From Monoplex corrugatus (taxonomy: Eukaryota; Mollusca; Gastropoda; Littorinimorpha; Ranellidae), in contig CM060315.1 in the NCBI GenBank assembly GCA_030674185.1, positions 87,712,415 to 87,776,414 of the forward strand: a DNA stretch of 64,000 nucleotides, read 5' to 3'. Under the pieces are notes generated by a model. The model was given only the letters and a program-made list of their open reading frames with translations. It was not told the DNA's origin and searched no databases. The translations under genes and the position numbers were made by a program. This document shows, in pieces, positions 32,269 to 46,900 of the stretch. How positions within the stretch are numbered: position 1 is the first letter of the stretch; each line of letters starts with the position of its first letter.

Positions 32269-35200
32269 GCAAGCAAGCAAGCTTTTAACACACACATACA
32301 TCACTCATACACATCCTGTATCCCCCCTCCCCACACAACACAATAAAAAGATCATTTTACCAGTCTGTGTTTGGTATGCAAATCGTGTGCCATAAGCGCT
32401 TTCCTGCCGTAACCATCGTCCAGGAGAGCACGAAGAAAAGCAATGCGCTGTGCGTCACTGGGCATGTCAGTTTTTTTACACAGCTGGTAGTGTGAGGTCT
32501 CGATTCCAAACAGATCGTACTCGCAGTAACAGCCTAACTTGGCAAACTCCAACAGCTGCTCGGTGCTGGAAAATGTTCCTGAAAACAGAATTCACACTGG
32601 AGAGATCAGCTACTTTCTAGGTCCGCTTACATATGAGTGAACACACATATACACACACAGGTAGGCATGCATGCACACACATATGCACAGAGAAGACACA
32701 AAAACATGAACACACACAGATGCAGGATGGCATATGCTCATACACAGATGCAAGGCGTGCAAATAAAAAGACCATGCATACACAAAGTAATATTTTACCA
32801 CATAACACGCAAACAAAAAGATGAAACATATATAAAATCACATTTTATCAAATGACATGCAAAGCATGCAAACAAAAAGATGAAATATACACAAAATAAC
32901 ATTTTATCGCATAACAGTCCATACAAGTACATTACACACAGTACGATGGACAGGAGAAAGGTGAGACTAATTGTACTGTCTGAAGAAATGAGTTTTTCAA
33001 GTTCTGTTCACAAAGACACATTCTGTTAACAAAGACAAGTTTCTTAACAAAGACAAGTTCTCTTAACAATGACAAGTTCTCTTAACAAAGACAAGTTCTC
33101 TTAACAAAGACAAGTTCTCTTAATAAAGGCAAGTTCTCTTAACAAAGACAAGTTCTCTTAACAATGACAAGTTCTCTTAACAAAGACAAGTTTCTTAACA
33201 AAGACAAGTTCTCTTAATAAAGGCAAGTTCTCTTAACAAAGACAAGTTCTCTTAACAATGACAAGTTCTCTTAACAAAGACAAGTTCTCTTAACAAAGAC
33301 AAGTTCTCTTAATAAAGACAAGTTCTCTTAACAAAGACTGCATGTGATGAATATCTGAAGGACATGAGTTTCCATTGTTTTACTACACAGAAAGAGAATG
33401 ACCACTGACTTGGTCTTTACATGAGGAACAGAGAGAATGCAATTATCTGATGATGACTGAAAGTGTCCAGGAGTATAAAGAATACATAGGTAAGACATAT
33501 TTACGTAAGCAGGGGTGATTTCCAAGAGGCTGTAACACAGGGTTGACAGACAGCAGTTTGTATGAGATGGTGAAATTTGTAAAGAAGGAGCTGAGCATGA
33601 TCATATTTACAAAGCCTTCAGAACTAGTCTCACTCCAGAACTTTGAACACTCTGTAGTGTCCTAAGGGTGTGTTGTGGGCACTTTGAAGATGTACTGCGG
33701 GCAGTCAGAAAAGAGACAAGCGCAGAAGTCTAACTTACACAGGGTAAAAACACAGACCAGTGACTTTTCCGCAAGATGAAAACTCTAGGCCTGGGTGCAA
33801 AAGAAGACCAACAGTTGATGGCCTCAAGATGAGGCTGAAAATTCACAGCGGAACTTGATGTTAAAAGATAACAATGATAATAAACTGTCCTTGTATGGCG
33901 TTATTCTCCAAATCCAGTTGGATATACTTAAGCATTACACAGTTTGCAAGGCACAGAGTGTGAAACATTATGAAGCACTAATAATATGCCACATATTAAA
34001 CATATCAGAATACACACATTAACCCTTTGACTCCCAGACCTTGCCCACTGGCATCCCGCATTGACAATCATGCTAGCAAAGCAAAAACTTAACTCTTTGA
34101 CTCCCTTACCCTATCAGGGTGAAGGAGTCAAAGGGTCAAGTTTTTGCTGTTGATGGATAGGGCTCAGGAGTCATGCACGGCAAGCGAAACTGAGCCAGAT
34201 AAGACACTTTAGTTTCCCCGCCACAGGTGGTAACTCTCACCACTCCTTACCCCTTCCTGCTACTGCCCGCATTGGCCGGTTGGAATGCGGTCACGGCTGG
34301 CACTGGAATCCCTCTATGTTCTCTGTTGTGCTGCTGTGGTTGTGGTCAATTTTCTCTTGTCTTTGAATCGTTATAACTTCAGTTTCGCGGTTTTTATGGC
34401 CATTATGTTTTCGATTTGAACTCTGCTGTATGTGCTTCTGATGTTGCAAGCAAAATTGTACGGGGGAGATTTGTGTGTGTGAAGTAAATGACAGATAACT
34501 GCAGTGTGTTCTTTTGGGTTTGGCATGGAATTACATGGGGAACAGGGGGGCGAGGAAATCCATGCAACAGTGAACAGACTGAATGACAGAGGGCGTGGAA
34601 TTAGAAGTGACAGTACAAGATTAACTGTCTTAATGAGGGAACAGTTGGCCCTTGCATCTCCTCTGCTACAGATCACTCCACCTAAAAAGAAAAAAATACA
34701 TGTCACATTGTAGATTCAGTTCACTTCAGTGTAGGCTGTGAACAAAATGTAGATACAGAATGTTAGAAACACTGCTTTCTCTTTTTTTTCCTAACATCAA
34801 TTAATACATTGCTTGTTTTGAATGATAAACAGTACAAACTTTTAGAGAGAGACAGAGAAAAGAAATGGGCTCAAATGTCTGTGGAAGTGTGTGTACGTGT
34901 GTGTACAAACCCTGCCTCATTAAGTTCAGCGGCACCTGTTCTCTGCGTCTACCCCACTCATAGCCGGAACGGATTATTCCAATTACAGTGGAGTACTTAA
35001 TGACTTCCTTGTGGCCGGGAGAAAAACCTCCCCCAATTTTTGGTGAGTAGAAACTGTAGGAGCTAGTCTGCTCTTACCATGGCACTAATTCTTTTTCAGC
35101 GTAAAACCGGCAGGCACATGACAGAATGTGTGAAAGTATGCGCTTTTTTTGTTGTCAGTGTGTGACTTCCACCGTAGTGTCTGTTGCATGGCATGTAATA

Positions 35201-36347
35201 ACAGTCTGCTGCATGTTGCTGCTTTTAGTTATTCCTGTCATGTTTATAGTCTATGGACTCTGTAATTTACGGGCTATACAGCGATGCACACCAAAACATG
35301 AAGGCTTTTGAACAATGAGTAGAAATAATACAAATCTCAAGTAACTATGGTTTGCCAGTGCTCTGAACTACCGCTGCTGAAGTCGCCGCTATCAAGTTAC
35401 CACATGCGAGGCTGTGGCACTGGGTCCGCGATAGCGCATTGTATGGCGTTAAAACTAAAGAAGCCCCTTCTCGCGAGCCGTGCATGCACAAATGAACAAT
35501 ATTACATTTGATCATGATCATAGACATACATATACCTATGTTCCATAACAATATACATACATGAATGAGTACAGGATGCCACATGATCGGCAGTTAGATA
35601 AGCAACAATGGTATCAACAATGGAAGGTGTGAGTGAACAGGTAAGTCTCTGACTTCAGTACAAAAGGCTGAGCAGGTCCCTCATATCAGCTGGTAGTGAG
35701 TTCCAAATGGATGGCGTGATGAAACTGAAAGCTTACTCACCACTGATGACACTGTGTTTTGGTATCATCAGAGGCTTTTGTTTTTGATCAAACCACTTGT
35801 CATATCCAGTTACCCAGGCAGGCAGATGGGAGCCGCCAATTAACCAGGTATCAAGGTCAGTTAGTTTACAGACTCTACAATTCCTGTGAATGGGAAGTCT
35901 TATGTCTTAGCCGCTCAAGCGTTGGCATGAATGACAGCATCAGTTTCACTAACCACTGCAACGGTTTGCCGAATGAAAGGGTTTATTTTAAAGGCAGGTT
36001 CAGACAACTATCTTTGCACTACAACAATTCATGCTGAATTTTAGTATCTCTGCCTACATGAAAATCTGTGCCAGAAATATATTCTTTCTATTGCTCTCTG
36101 TGTTTCTGCTCATCTTTTTCCCTGTTGCTTCTTCCTTTGTCTAATTTGGACTCACAGGTTCTTCATTCTCTGACTTTTTTTTTTTGAGGGGGGGTCCCTA
36201 TCTCTGACCCAAATTTTCTATTCACTGACAACAGTGCATGCAGTGTGCAGAAAACGTGTACTGCTGCACAGCATGGGCCAAGCCACAACAATAACAACAT
36301 GCACGCACTGCTTTAGAAAAGATGATTGTGTGTGTGTGTGTGCATGT

Positions 36348-36412
<65 letters not shown>

Positions 36413-36439
36413 GTGTGTGTGTGTGTGTTGTGTGTGTGT

Positions 36440-36523
<84 letters not shown>

Positions 36524-39500
36524 CATAAATGAACATACACACCCATCTGTATATTTGGATTGTCATGTATCTCTTTATGTGTGTGTTCTATAAAAATGCA
36601 TAAAATAGTGTATTCATTTTTGCCTAAACTTGAATAAAACAAATCCAAAACAAGTGTGACCGCCCGTGTTCAAGCAAACAGGACCAGAAAAAGAAAGGAA
36701 AATAGAATCAGAACACATATTCAATACAACCAGACAAGACAGGCGCAAATTTTCTGATCCTTTTAAGTCCTTTTCTCCCACTGGACGATTTGGTGTTTGT
36801 TCATTTGTGATCTTATGTTTACACTTGACAAAGGCCAGTTGGCCGAAAATTTGCGCCGTCTTGTCTGGTTGTATTAAATATGTGTTCTGACTCTATTTTC
36901 ATGTTTTTTCTGGTCGTTGAATAAAACAGATAATGAAAAAAAGAAGTTTTAGTGCCTTATAGATACTAAAATCAATATCACTACATACTACAGAAAATAA
37001 GGAAGATACAAAGACACACAAAACCCACAGAAATACCCACTATCAAGATGTGACATAACAGTCCTGTCTGCCTGGGCTCCTGCCTCCAAGAAAATGCGCA
37101 TGATTTCCAAGGGGGCCTCTGAGCTGCGACCTGGATGAATGATGGCAGGAGCACCCAGTTCAGTCTGTACGGCTGCCGCACTCCTCAATGAGCGTTTCTC
37201 AAAGTCTGAAACATACAAAAAATGAAATCTATTACTATTATTAGTGTTTTTGTTGAAAGCCCAGCCAACTGCCTGATAAAAGCCCAGCCAACTGCCTGAT
37301 AAAAGCCCAGCTGACTGCACAGAGCCATATCAGGGCTATAACCAGTTCAAAACGTGCACAACACCTCGTCAAATAAAAAAAATTTATCTGGAAAAGAAAA
37401 GTATGTACACATATCAACGCATACACATGCATAATTTATGGATAGCCTCCCTGGCTTTGACCACAAATGAAGTTATCAGAAATGTAACTGAAGGGTATGC
37501 AGTCCTCCCATATGATAAAAAAGAGAAAAATGAGCATATGTGTGCGCAAGCATGTATATGAGTATGTTTATGTGTAGCTTTGTTTGCTGTCTTGTGTGTG
37601 CATGTGTCTGAAAGACTATCATGTAGATCACTACTGTTTTTTCTGATTTCATGCTAGGATCTGTTGTTATTTTTCAATATCTATGTTTATGCTGCAGTGA
37701 TATGCTGGTATTGTATTGAACTGAGTGTATGTATACTGCATTTATGTGTCGTCTTTCTACCCCCCCCCCACCAGGTTTAATTTTTGCTGTTGTGGTTGTA
37801 AAGTTCAAAATAAAACACAAGGAAAGACAGAAGATAAAGATACTACATGGATTCCATCTGTCCAGATATTCCAACCATTTTCCCCCTGTCAACAACACAT
37901 CAGGGACTCTTGCTGTTGTTTTCCCCTTAACTTTTGTGAATTTGTTCTTTGATGTCTTTTGTGTACAACTGTTGAAAACCGTTTGGCCGAAAGTTCACGC
38001 CCATCTCCTTTTGCGCATCAAGCAGGCCTACTCATTTTCGCATATTTATGAAATATACCCTTTCACAAAATTTGTACCCAAATCGAAAGCTTTTTAAGAC
38101 TTTGTGCATAAAATCCCAGATTTAGGTGCGCATATGAAGATCTTGGACTCAATGCTGCCTGGGCACTGTCTGCGTGGTGGATAAAGGGTAGAGGGTTTTT
38201 TATGTTCATCTCCCAGGCTGACATAATTATGTGTGGATCTGTTAGTATCTAAACCTTCATAGCTCTGCACACGCAGAATGTCAAATATTCATCTTAGAGA
38301 CCCTGAAAGCATATCAGTGTCTGGTGATTTATGGAAACATAAAAACAACAAGCCTGCACATCCACCAAGGACAGAGAATGCAGACTTGTGAAGCAACTGC
38401 ATAGTGTGCACTGAAGAATCTGCACTCATAAATCCCAGAAAATAAGAACACTAAAAAAAAAAACCCCACACAAACAATGAAATATAAACAATGAAATACA
38501 AACAGTGAAATACAAACAATGAAACAAAATGAAACACAAACAAGGAAACATGAACAATGAAACACAAACAGTGAAAAACAAACACAAACAAGGAAACACA
38601 AACAGTGCAAAACAAACAAGGAAATACAAACAGACAAGGAAACACAAACAAACAAGGGAACACAAACAAACAATGAAACAAACAAACATTGAAACACAAC
38701 TAAACAAGGAGACACAAACCATGAAACACAACAAACCATGAAACACAAACAAGAAACAAACAAACCATGAAACACAAATAAACACAAACCAAAAAATGAA
38801 ACACAAACAATGAAACACAAACCAACCAAAACTAAATTCTGGCTGTTTTCCATAGGAACAGCATATGTCCACAATGCACGACCATCCTTTCTTCTTTTCT
38901 TAATTCTTTTTTTCTCTTTTATTTAAATGTCGCCAAACGACCACTCAAATTACCTGTCAGTGGCCAGGTGCACCCCACCTCCCCAATAACACCACAACAG
39001 ATGTCAGAGTTGTCCGCCCCACTGCACACATCCTCTCTGATCCGAACTGCCATCGCTTCCTCTGACAAACTTTTGATGGCTGCTTCTTGAAATTTGTCCA
39101 CATAAAATCCTGGAAAAGAAAACATGATGGTAAACACTTCATTCTAATAAAAAGAAACACAAACTCTTTCATTGATCTAAGCCAACTGTCAATGTAATAA
39201 CTAATCTGAAATATGCTCAACAGGATACTGGCTTCAATTTTTCCCTCCATATCTTTTCTTACTAATAAAGGTTTTACAACAGAAATCAGATATCAACAAC
39301 TTCTTTTTATATTTGTCTTCCATTTATATTCTTGTTTATTTAAACACTATTCATTCTTCAATCACTCCAGAGTGACAAATGGACAGGATGATGCTGATAG
39401 AACAGATTTTGACAAGTAGTTTCAAGGCATTTGTTTGAGAATTTCTTATACACCAATCTCTGGACACTAAGAAAAGATGAAGAAAATAAAACCAATGCAA

Positions 39501-41626
39501 CAAAAATGTGGCTTTATATATGACTTCTCATAGTCAAATGGACAGGAGCTGTAGGAGCTAGTCTGTAGGAGCTAGTCTGCTCTTATCATGGTACTAACTC
39601 TTTCCCAACATAAAACTGAGAGGCACATGACAGAATGTGTGAATGTATATGCTTTTTTGTTGTCAATGTGTGACTTCCATGGCATGCAAAAACAGTCTAC
39701 TGCATGCTGCTGCTTTTAGTTATTCCTGTCATGTTTATAGTCTACAGAATCTGTAATTTATGAGCTATACAATGATGCATTCCAAAACATGAAGTCTTGT
39801 AAACAATGAGTAGGAGAACTACTGCTGCTGAAGTTGCCGCTATCGAGTTACAGCAAGCCAGGCTGTGGCTCTGGATCTGTGATAGCTCAGTGGAAGGTGA
39901 TAAAACTAAAGAAGCCCCCTCACATGAGCCATGGGCAATTTCTTTATACTGCAATTTGTAGATGGCAGAAAGAGGTGTGCAAAATTGAATGCTTTTAATC
40001 TAACAAGAAATTCTCAAACTGATTCCAGGGAAAGGGTCTGACAAAGAATCAAGATGCTGTGAGTCCAGTATTCCCAGTGGAGCACAAAAAAAAAAGGAAA
40101 ACATCTAGTACTGAGTCTGTGACTAAGGATGGAGTATGTTATGGGAATGCGCTTGGCAAGTATTGTTTTAGGCCTATGGATACCGTCTTAGATTACTTAT
40201 GACAAAAAAGCTGTCAGAAATACACATTTTACTAAAGATCATTCAAAAAGTTAATTTCTTTTATTTTCCCTGTGGTGTTTGTTTCATGTCCATGCTTTTC
40301 GTGGTTAATTTTTGATAAGCTTTTACACTTTGGTCAAATTGTGCAATTTTTGATGAAAAAGTTATGCCCCTTTGGGATTTCAGTGCGCCAACTAAACACA
40401 GTAATGACACATGCATAAACTGATGACACTTTTGAGGAAATGAACGTGATGTAATAGCTCTTGTGCTTGCCTAGTTTCAGTGGCTGATAAGAAATCAATA
40501 CACCAATTCAAATCATAATGAAATGGCTCACGCACTAGCCGCACTATAACAGTCATTAATGTTACTGTTGTTTAAAGCCCAGCCAACTGTGTAGGGCCGT
40601 ATCAGGGCTATAACCACTTTCAAATAAACAAAACTTCAACAGGAAAAAAAAACAAGAAAAGAAAATTAAGTACACATATCAAAGTACTTGCACGCATAAT
40701 CTAAGGACATGACACCAGCGTTTGCCACTCTGTCCATTTTATTGCACTAGGTACTTAAAAAACACACCTGAATGCAAATTTAAGCATATCTTAAGACATC
40801 AAAACACAAATAAAAATGGGCCTATATTACCTACAATTGCTTCCACATATCTCATCTCCCTAGAGCCAAAAATGCACTTAAGAAGGTTGGAATACTATCT
40901 ATTTATACAGCTGTTAGTTGTATGAGAACAGCATTTAACTTACTGAATGAATGCTTAGCTTTTTTTTTGTTCTAGCCTTTTTTTTTTTGAAGTGCAATGA
41001 GTATTCTCTGCTTCCAGATAACTTCATGGAGATCAGAATACCTGCCCTGGTCCTATACTTGCAGCATACTACCTACTGAGCCCTGAGCCCTTCACTAACA
41101 ACAGTAAACACTCTCAACCTGCTGACCTGGTGCAGTGGTTAGTACAACTGACTACCAATTGGAAGATAGTGGGTTCAAATCTCCATCAGTCCTCTCAAAT
41201 TCAAATATATGATTTTTCAGCCTCACGACTCCTATCCAGAGCTGAGCGTGCTGTGGGCTGATTGGGAAGAATGGGACAACACAGTTGAGTCTCATCCACT
41301 TCACGGATGCATTAGTGAGAGTGCTTTCTCAATTTTTCGGACCAACACTGCAGGCATCTGTATCTCTCAGGCCTAGTTGACACCAGGATATATCATGATA
41401 GTAAATGTAGAACATACAGCCTTGTCACACAGCCTCAATCAATAACAGAGTTCCACAGCATCATGATTATCATCATCATGGTCTTCATTATCACAACATC
41501 ATAAAAAAAATAACAACTGACCTTCTGTGGCCATTAAGGTAGAGTAGAAAATGGGACAAAAATGTGAAAAAAAATGGTGAGCACAAATAAAACTGCCTAA
41601 GTGTGAATGAGATGACTAAATAAAAA

Positions 41627-41688
<62 letters not shown>

Positions 41689-43899
41689 AATGCTCAGTTA
41701 CAGAGTCACAGTGGTTGAACTTCCCCCTTTATCTCTGGATACTTTCACTACTTTAACATTTTGACTTCCTCACCCTATACACCAGCTTCCTGCAGGATGA
41801 GGGAATCAAAGTTTTTACTTTGCTAGCACGGTTGACAATGCAGAATGCTGGTGGACTGGGTGTAGGGGCAAAGGGTTAAGTCATTTTGATGACCGTACCT
41901 GTACCAGAGACAACATGGACACCAGTGACGGTAGACAGCTTATGAAGAAAGTTGACGTCTCGATTCAGTCCAATGGTGGAGTTTTCTACCAACCCCTGGC
42001 CTCCAAGGCTCTATCCATACAAAAACAAACACACAGCAAAACATGAAAAGTGTCCAGAGTTTTCAGACTCTGTCATCAAAGACATATAACATGAACAGCT
42101 CAATTACTTACATCATGCATGAAAATACTTGAGTTTGAAGTCTGAAGTTTGAAAATTGTTCAGGGGGGAGTCATCAGATTCAGACAGTTCCATTCTTGGA
42201 ACATAAGTAGGCCTACCTGGACAATCAGGAAAAGAATATATTTTCAAAACGGCTTAATTTCTATTTCAGGGACTGAGAAACAGAGAGGGCATCTGAGAGG
42301 AAGTATCCATGCCTTCTGTGGACAACGCTCTTCTATCATCGACCAACATGAGAACTTGGTGTTCTGCGGCATCTTTTACTTTAGTGGTAACACAAACATT
42401 CCCATTGACCTGTGTGGAATGACCTTCACCTTATTTTCTAATGCACTGAAATTAATAAACTGCTTCTGAAAGCAAGTAAACCAAAAACAAACAAACAAAC
42501 ACACACCATAATTTCTAAAACAAAACTCAACAAAACACAAACAAGACACGACATGCACAAAGTTTCAGCTGACTGGCCTTTGTCAAACTACACAAAGCAC
42601 AACAAAGAACAAATACACACAATTCAGAGGAAAAAAAAACAGCCAGACTTCCCTGATGATTTGCTGATGAAGTCATTTTCTCCTGCTGAACAAGACATCA
42701 GGTTAAGTCTGGCGTTTTTTTTTCCTTTGTTTTGTGAACATGTTCTTTGTTGCCTTTTGTGTACACTTGACAAAGACCAGTTGGCCAAAACTTTGCACCT
42801 GTCTTGTTTTGTGAATTAAATATGCATTCTCATTCTATTTTTGTGTGTTAAACTGCTGGCAACAGCTTTGATTTAGATTTCAAACCACAAACATGACTCA
42901 CCTTGTAATCCTTCATTTCCTGTACGATAGCATCATTCTCATTCAGTAAGTTGAGGTTAGGCTTGTGACTGTAACTGCAAATGTGTGAAAAAGGGAACGT
43001 CAACATCACAAAAGAACACTGACTATAAAAGACTTAAGTAAAAAAAAAAGCTTTTACTGGTTTCGTTTTCATCACATCAGTTGTGTAATCTGCATTATGA
43101 CAGACACAGACTTTCCCCCCCCCTGTTTTTGCAAGCCCATAAAGCACTTACAGCATTGCTGTATGCTTGGAAGACATGGTACCTGAAATCCAGCCATCAA
43201 ATGGAACTTGACACATTTGACATGGGAAACCTACCCAAGATCCCTGGCATCCGCTGGAATAAATTTGTTCCAAGGAACAAATAGAGAGTATGTCAGGACA
43301 GCTCCCTGTAATATCAACAATTTGCAGATGACAATAAAGCCAATTAGACCATATATCCAGGCTTTCTCAGTCAAGATTCGCCGACCAAGTCCTACACCAG
43401 ACTCCCAAGAGGTTGCAGGAAAAAAAAGGGACGACCGATGATGAACTGGCGGCAGAACATCAACCGGGACATACAAGTGGTGAAACGCTGATGGAGAGAT
43501 GCATCTGCACCAGCTGCCCTTGCCAAAAACAGATGGGACTGAAACAACCTGACTGCCTCATGTGTCTACAGCATAGGAGTCATGAAGTCATGAAGTCTGG
43601 GTAAGTCTCTCGTACTGTCTCTGTGGCACTGATCACATGCAACTCATGCCAACTGCTCAACACACCATCAACACCCAGTTCATTCAATGAAGTCCCAGTA
43701 GCAGGCAGTCCATGGAAGCCAGCGACATCAAGGTGCCTTTGGCCATTGACTTTGACAGATCCTGCACTGTTACATGCATGTGCACACATATAGCTGTCTG
43801 CCAGAAATAACCCCTGGACACACACACACTTACACACATAAACATGCTCATTCACTCAAACACAAACACACACACACACAAATACATACACACACACAC

Positions 43900-43935
<36 letters not shown>

Positions 43936-46900
43936 ACTTTCTCTCATGCATACAAACTCACAAACACACTCAAACACACACACACACAAGCTCACAAACA
44001 CACTCAGACACATACACCCCCCCCCCCACATGCACGCATACACACACACACACACAGAAGCACATGCACACACACTCCCATGCACACATATACACACATG
44101 GACACACACACACACATCATCATCATCATCATCATCATTACCATCATCATCATCATCATCATCTTATCCATCTTTCAATTTCAAGTCTGAAGTCTGTCCA
44201 AGCAGGATTCATCACACTCAGACAATTCCATATGCGCTCCACCAAAATCTGCCAGCAATCATCTGAAAGACTCCCTGACCTGTGCCAAACATTACAGTCT
44301 GATAAGGTCTTGAAATGGAGAGATGGGGAAAGGAAAAGAGAGACCTATGAAACACTAAGCTGACACCACCAGAATGATAGAAATTAAAGATCAGTAGTGA
44401 ACAGGCCAGTTTTTAACTGCAGGCTGGGACTGAACTCCAGACATCAGATCTTCAGCAAAGAGCTCTGTCAGAACCAACCAGCCCATGAAAAAAAACACCT
44501 TTATTTATTTATCTACCTGAACACTACTTCAAGTTTCAAGCGGTGCAAGTCCATGCTGTGCATGGAGAGGAGCATCAAAATCTTCTTGTCGTCATTACTG
44601 ATATCTACATCACACACAGTCTCATCCATTCTCCAAGTTCAAACATAACAATAATAGAATCTGGCATATCCAGCCCAAGCTGATCACAGAGAAGGGCACG
44701 TGGATCTTGTCTGCAGCAGCTGCAGCAGCAGCAGTATAATCAATCAATCACCATCATCCATCATCATCATCATCATTGTTGTGTCATCATTATCTTTCTC
44801 ATTCTCAACCTTCAAAGATAATTACGGGTTCTGACGTATCCAGCCCAAGTTGGCCATGGAGAAGGGCACATGGATCTTGTCCTGGTCACTGGCCCTGTCC
44901 GGAGGCGTGAAGAAATCATCAGCCTGCAGCATAAGGTGTTCGTGAGTCAGTGTCAATCCCAGCTGCCCCGGCTCTATCAGCCCACATACTGCACATGACA
45001 GAGAAATTACAATCAACCACATCTTCTTCAGACATTGACAAGTTGACTGAATAAATATTTTTCTCCCTTTTGATATACAAGCACAATCAGCATTTCACTC
45101 ATTTCATTGTTGCTTTGTCATTGATATGGGCATCTGTGTAGTGTTTCAAAGGTCTATTTGTTTAGCTTTGTAATTGCTTATTACCAATCTCAACATAACA
45201 GAAGCACCATATATATATGAAACATGCTGCATTTAATTGCACCTCCAGTTTAGCGATGGAAATTGAAGCAATCATACACATTCTAAAATGTCCAGCTTCA
45301 ATGGAAGACATAAAAGGAAGTCATACGGTACCAACAAACTCAAAGGTAAAGACACTACAGCAAGTAATTTATGTCTTGGATGGTCCTAGGTCCTAAGAAA
45401 CTTAAAAATAATACCTTAGTTCATGTCTTCAAAGTGCTGAGATGCTCGGAAACTTAAAATCATACCTTCACAACAAATTTCAGGTCATCATATTATTTAA
45501 TAATTTGACTCAAAAAGAAGATATCATGAGGATTTGGGGGTTTGTTCAAATGGGATTCATCACACATGGACAATTTCATATGCATTCCACCCAAATCCGC
45601 CAACAGTTATCTGGCTGGTTCCCTGAACCTGTGCAAAACCCTATGCCTAGGCCAGATCTTGAAATGGGAAGTGAATTAACTCAGGGTGGCGGTGCAGGTT
45701 AGTTGACCTATGAAACACTAAGCTGACACCACCAGAATGATGGAAATGTTAAGATGGGCAGCAAACAGGCCAGTTTTTTAATGTTGTGGGTGAAAACATG
45801 GCCTACTTGCCGGATGAACCCACAACTCCTGCATTATGAACTTGGTGCTCTAACAACTGAGATAATCAGTCAAAAGTCTGCCATGGCCCTCTAAAACCTT
45901 AGATAATTGGCCAAAAGTCTGCCTGGCACTCTAAAAACTGAGATAATCGGCCAAAAGTCTGCCATGAAAGGAAAAACAAGTGCCATTATCAATTCAACAC
46001 TGTTCTATGCCTTAACACTACACAGACTCCTGCTTCATGGAATGCAATGTATTTCCATTTTTCCTGAATCAGAGATCACAAAAACTTAAGGAAATGGAAG
46101 TGGTGGGTAGGAGGGAAGAGGGTAGGGAAAAATGGCAGGCACTATGTTTTTAGATGGTGAATGGGTATGTGGAGAGTGGACAAAGAACTGGCAAGTGTTG
46201 GGGAGGACAAATTATGTTGATGCGCTTTTGTGACATGGTCGTGTATGTTGGAAACATCAAGCAGAGGACAGGTCATAGCAGTCCAGAGATTTTCTATCTG
46301 GTCGAGGAAAGACAGACGTGGAGGACAGATGCCTGGAGAGCATTGCGGGCAGCCAACATTCCAAGAAGTGATGCTGTAGAATGAATGAATAACTGAATGT
46401 GTAGCATGTTAACACAGTCCATTCATGCTTGTGAACCAGCATGCTTTCTTCATTAGCACCAGAGTTTACATCTAGTTTTATTTTATTTCATGAGGATTAC
46501 TACAGTATTTGTTTGCATGTCTGTTGGTCTCTTGGGTGGAATGGAGGGTGTGGGCTTTGTCAATTTTTTTACGACCATGGTAAGAGTTGGGTGTCCTGGT
46601 CTGGCAGACCAGCAGTGGTGGGGATGTGCTGTCATGTTTGTGGCATGCTTGGGATTTTTGTGGAGTGGCTGGGGACTTGCACAGAAACAGGTTCAAAAGT
46701 TTGCAAACTGGTTTCTGTGTTGTTTTCATTTTTAACTTCTTGTTTCTGGATGGTGTTACTCCTAGAGACCAGTTTTTGTTATAAAGTCGGCTGCTGTCTG
46801 CGAAGCTTCCACAAGGACACACAGGGGAGGACACAACGCTTATTTCTCTAAAAAGATATTTGTTCAGTCTGTTCTGCCCCCAGTTCTCAGATGGAAGATG

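Noticed and set aside
38329..38874. 181-codon minus-strand open frame rich in Phe/Cys/Leu
   Set aside because: Low-complexity translation of the AAACACAAACAATG-type repeat in PTER intron 5.
46441..46851. 136-codon plus-strand open frame in PTER intron 1
   Set aside because: No recognisable domain, unusual Cys/Trp-rich content, antisense to PTER transcription, no splice context.
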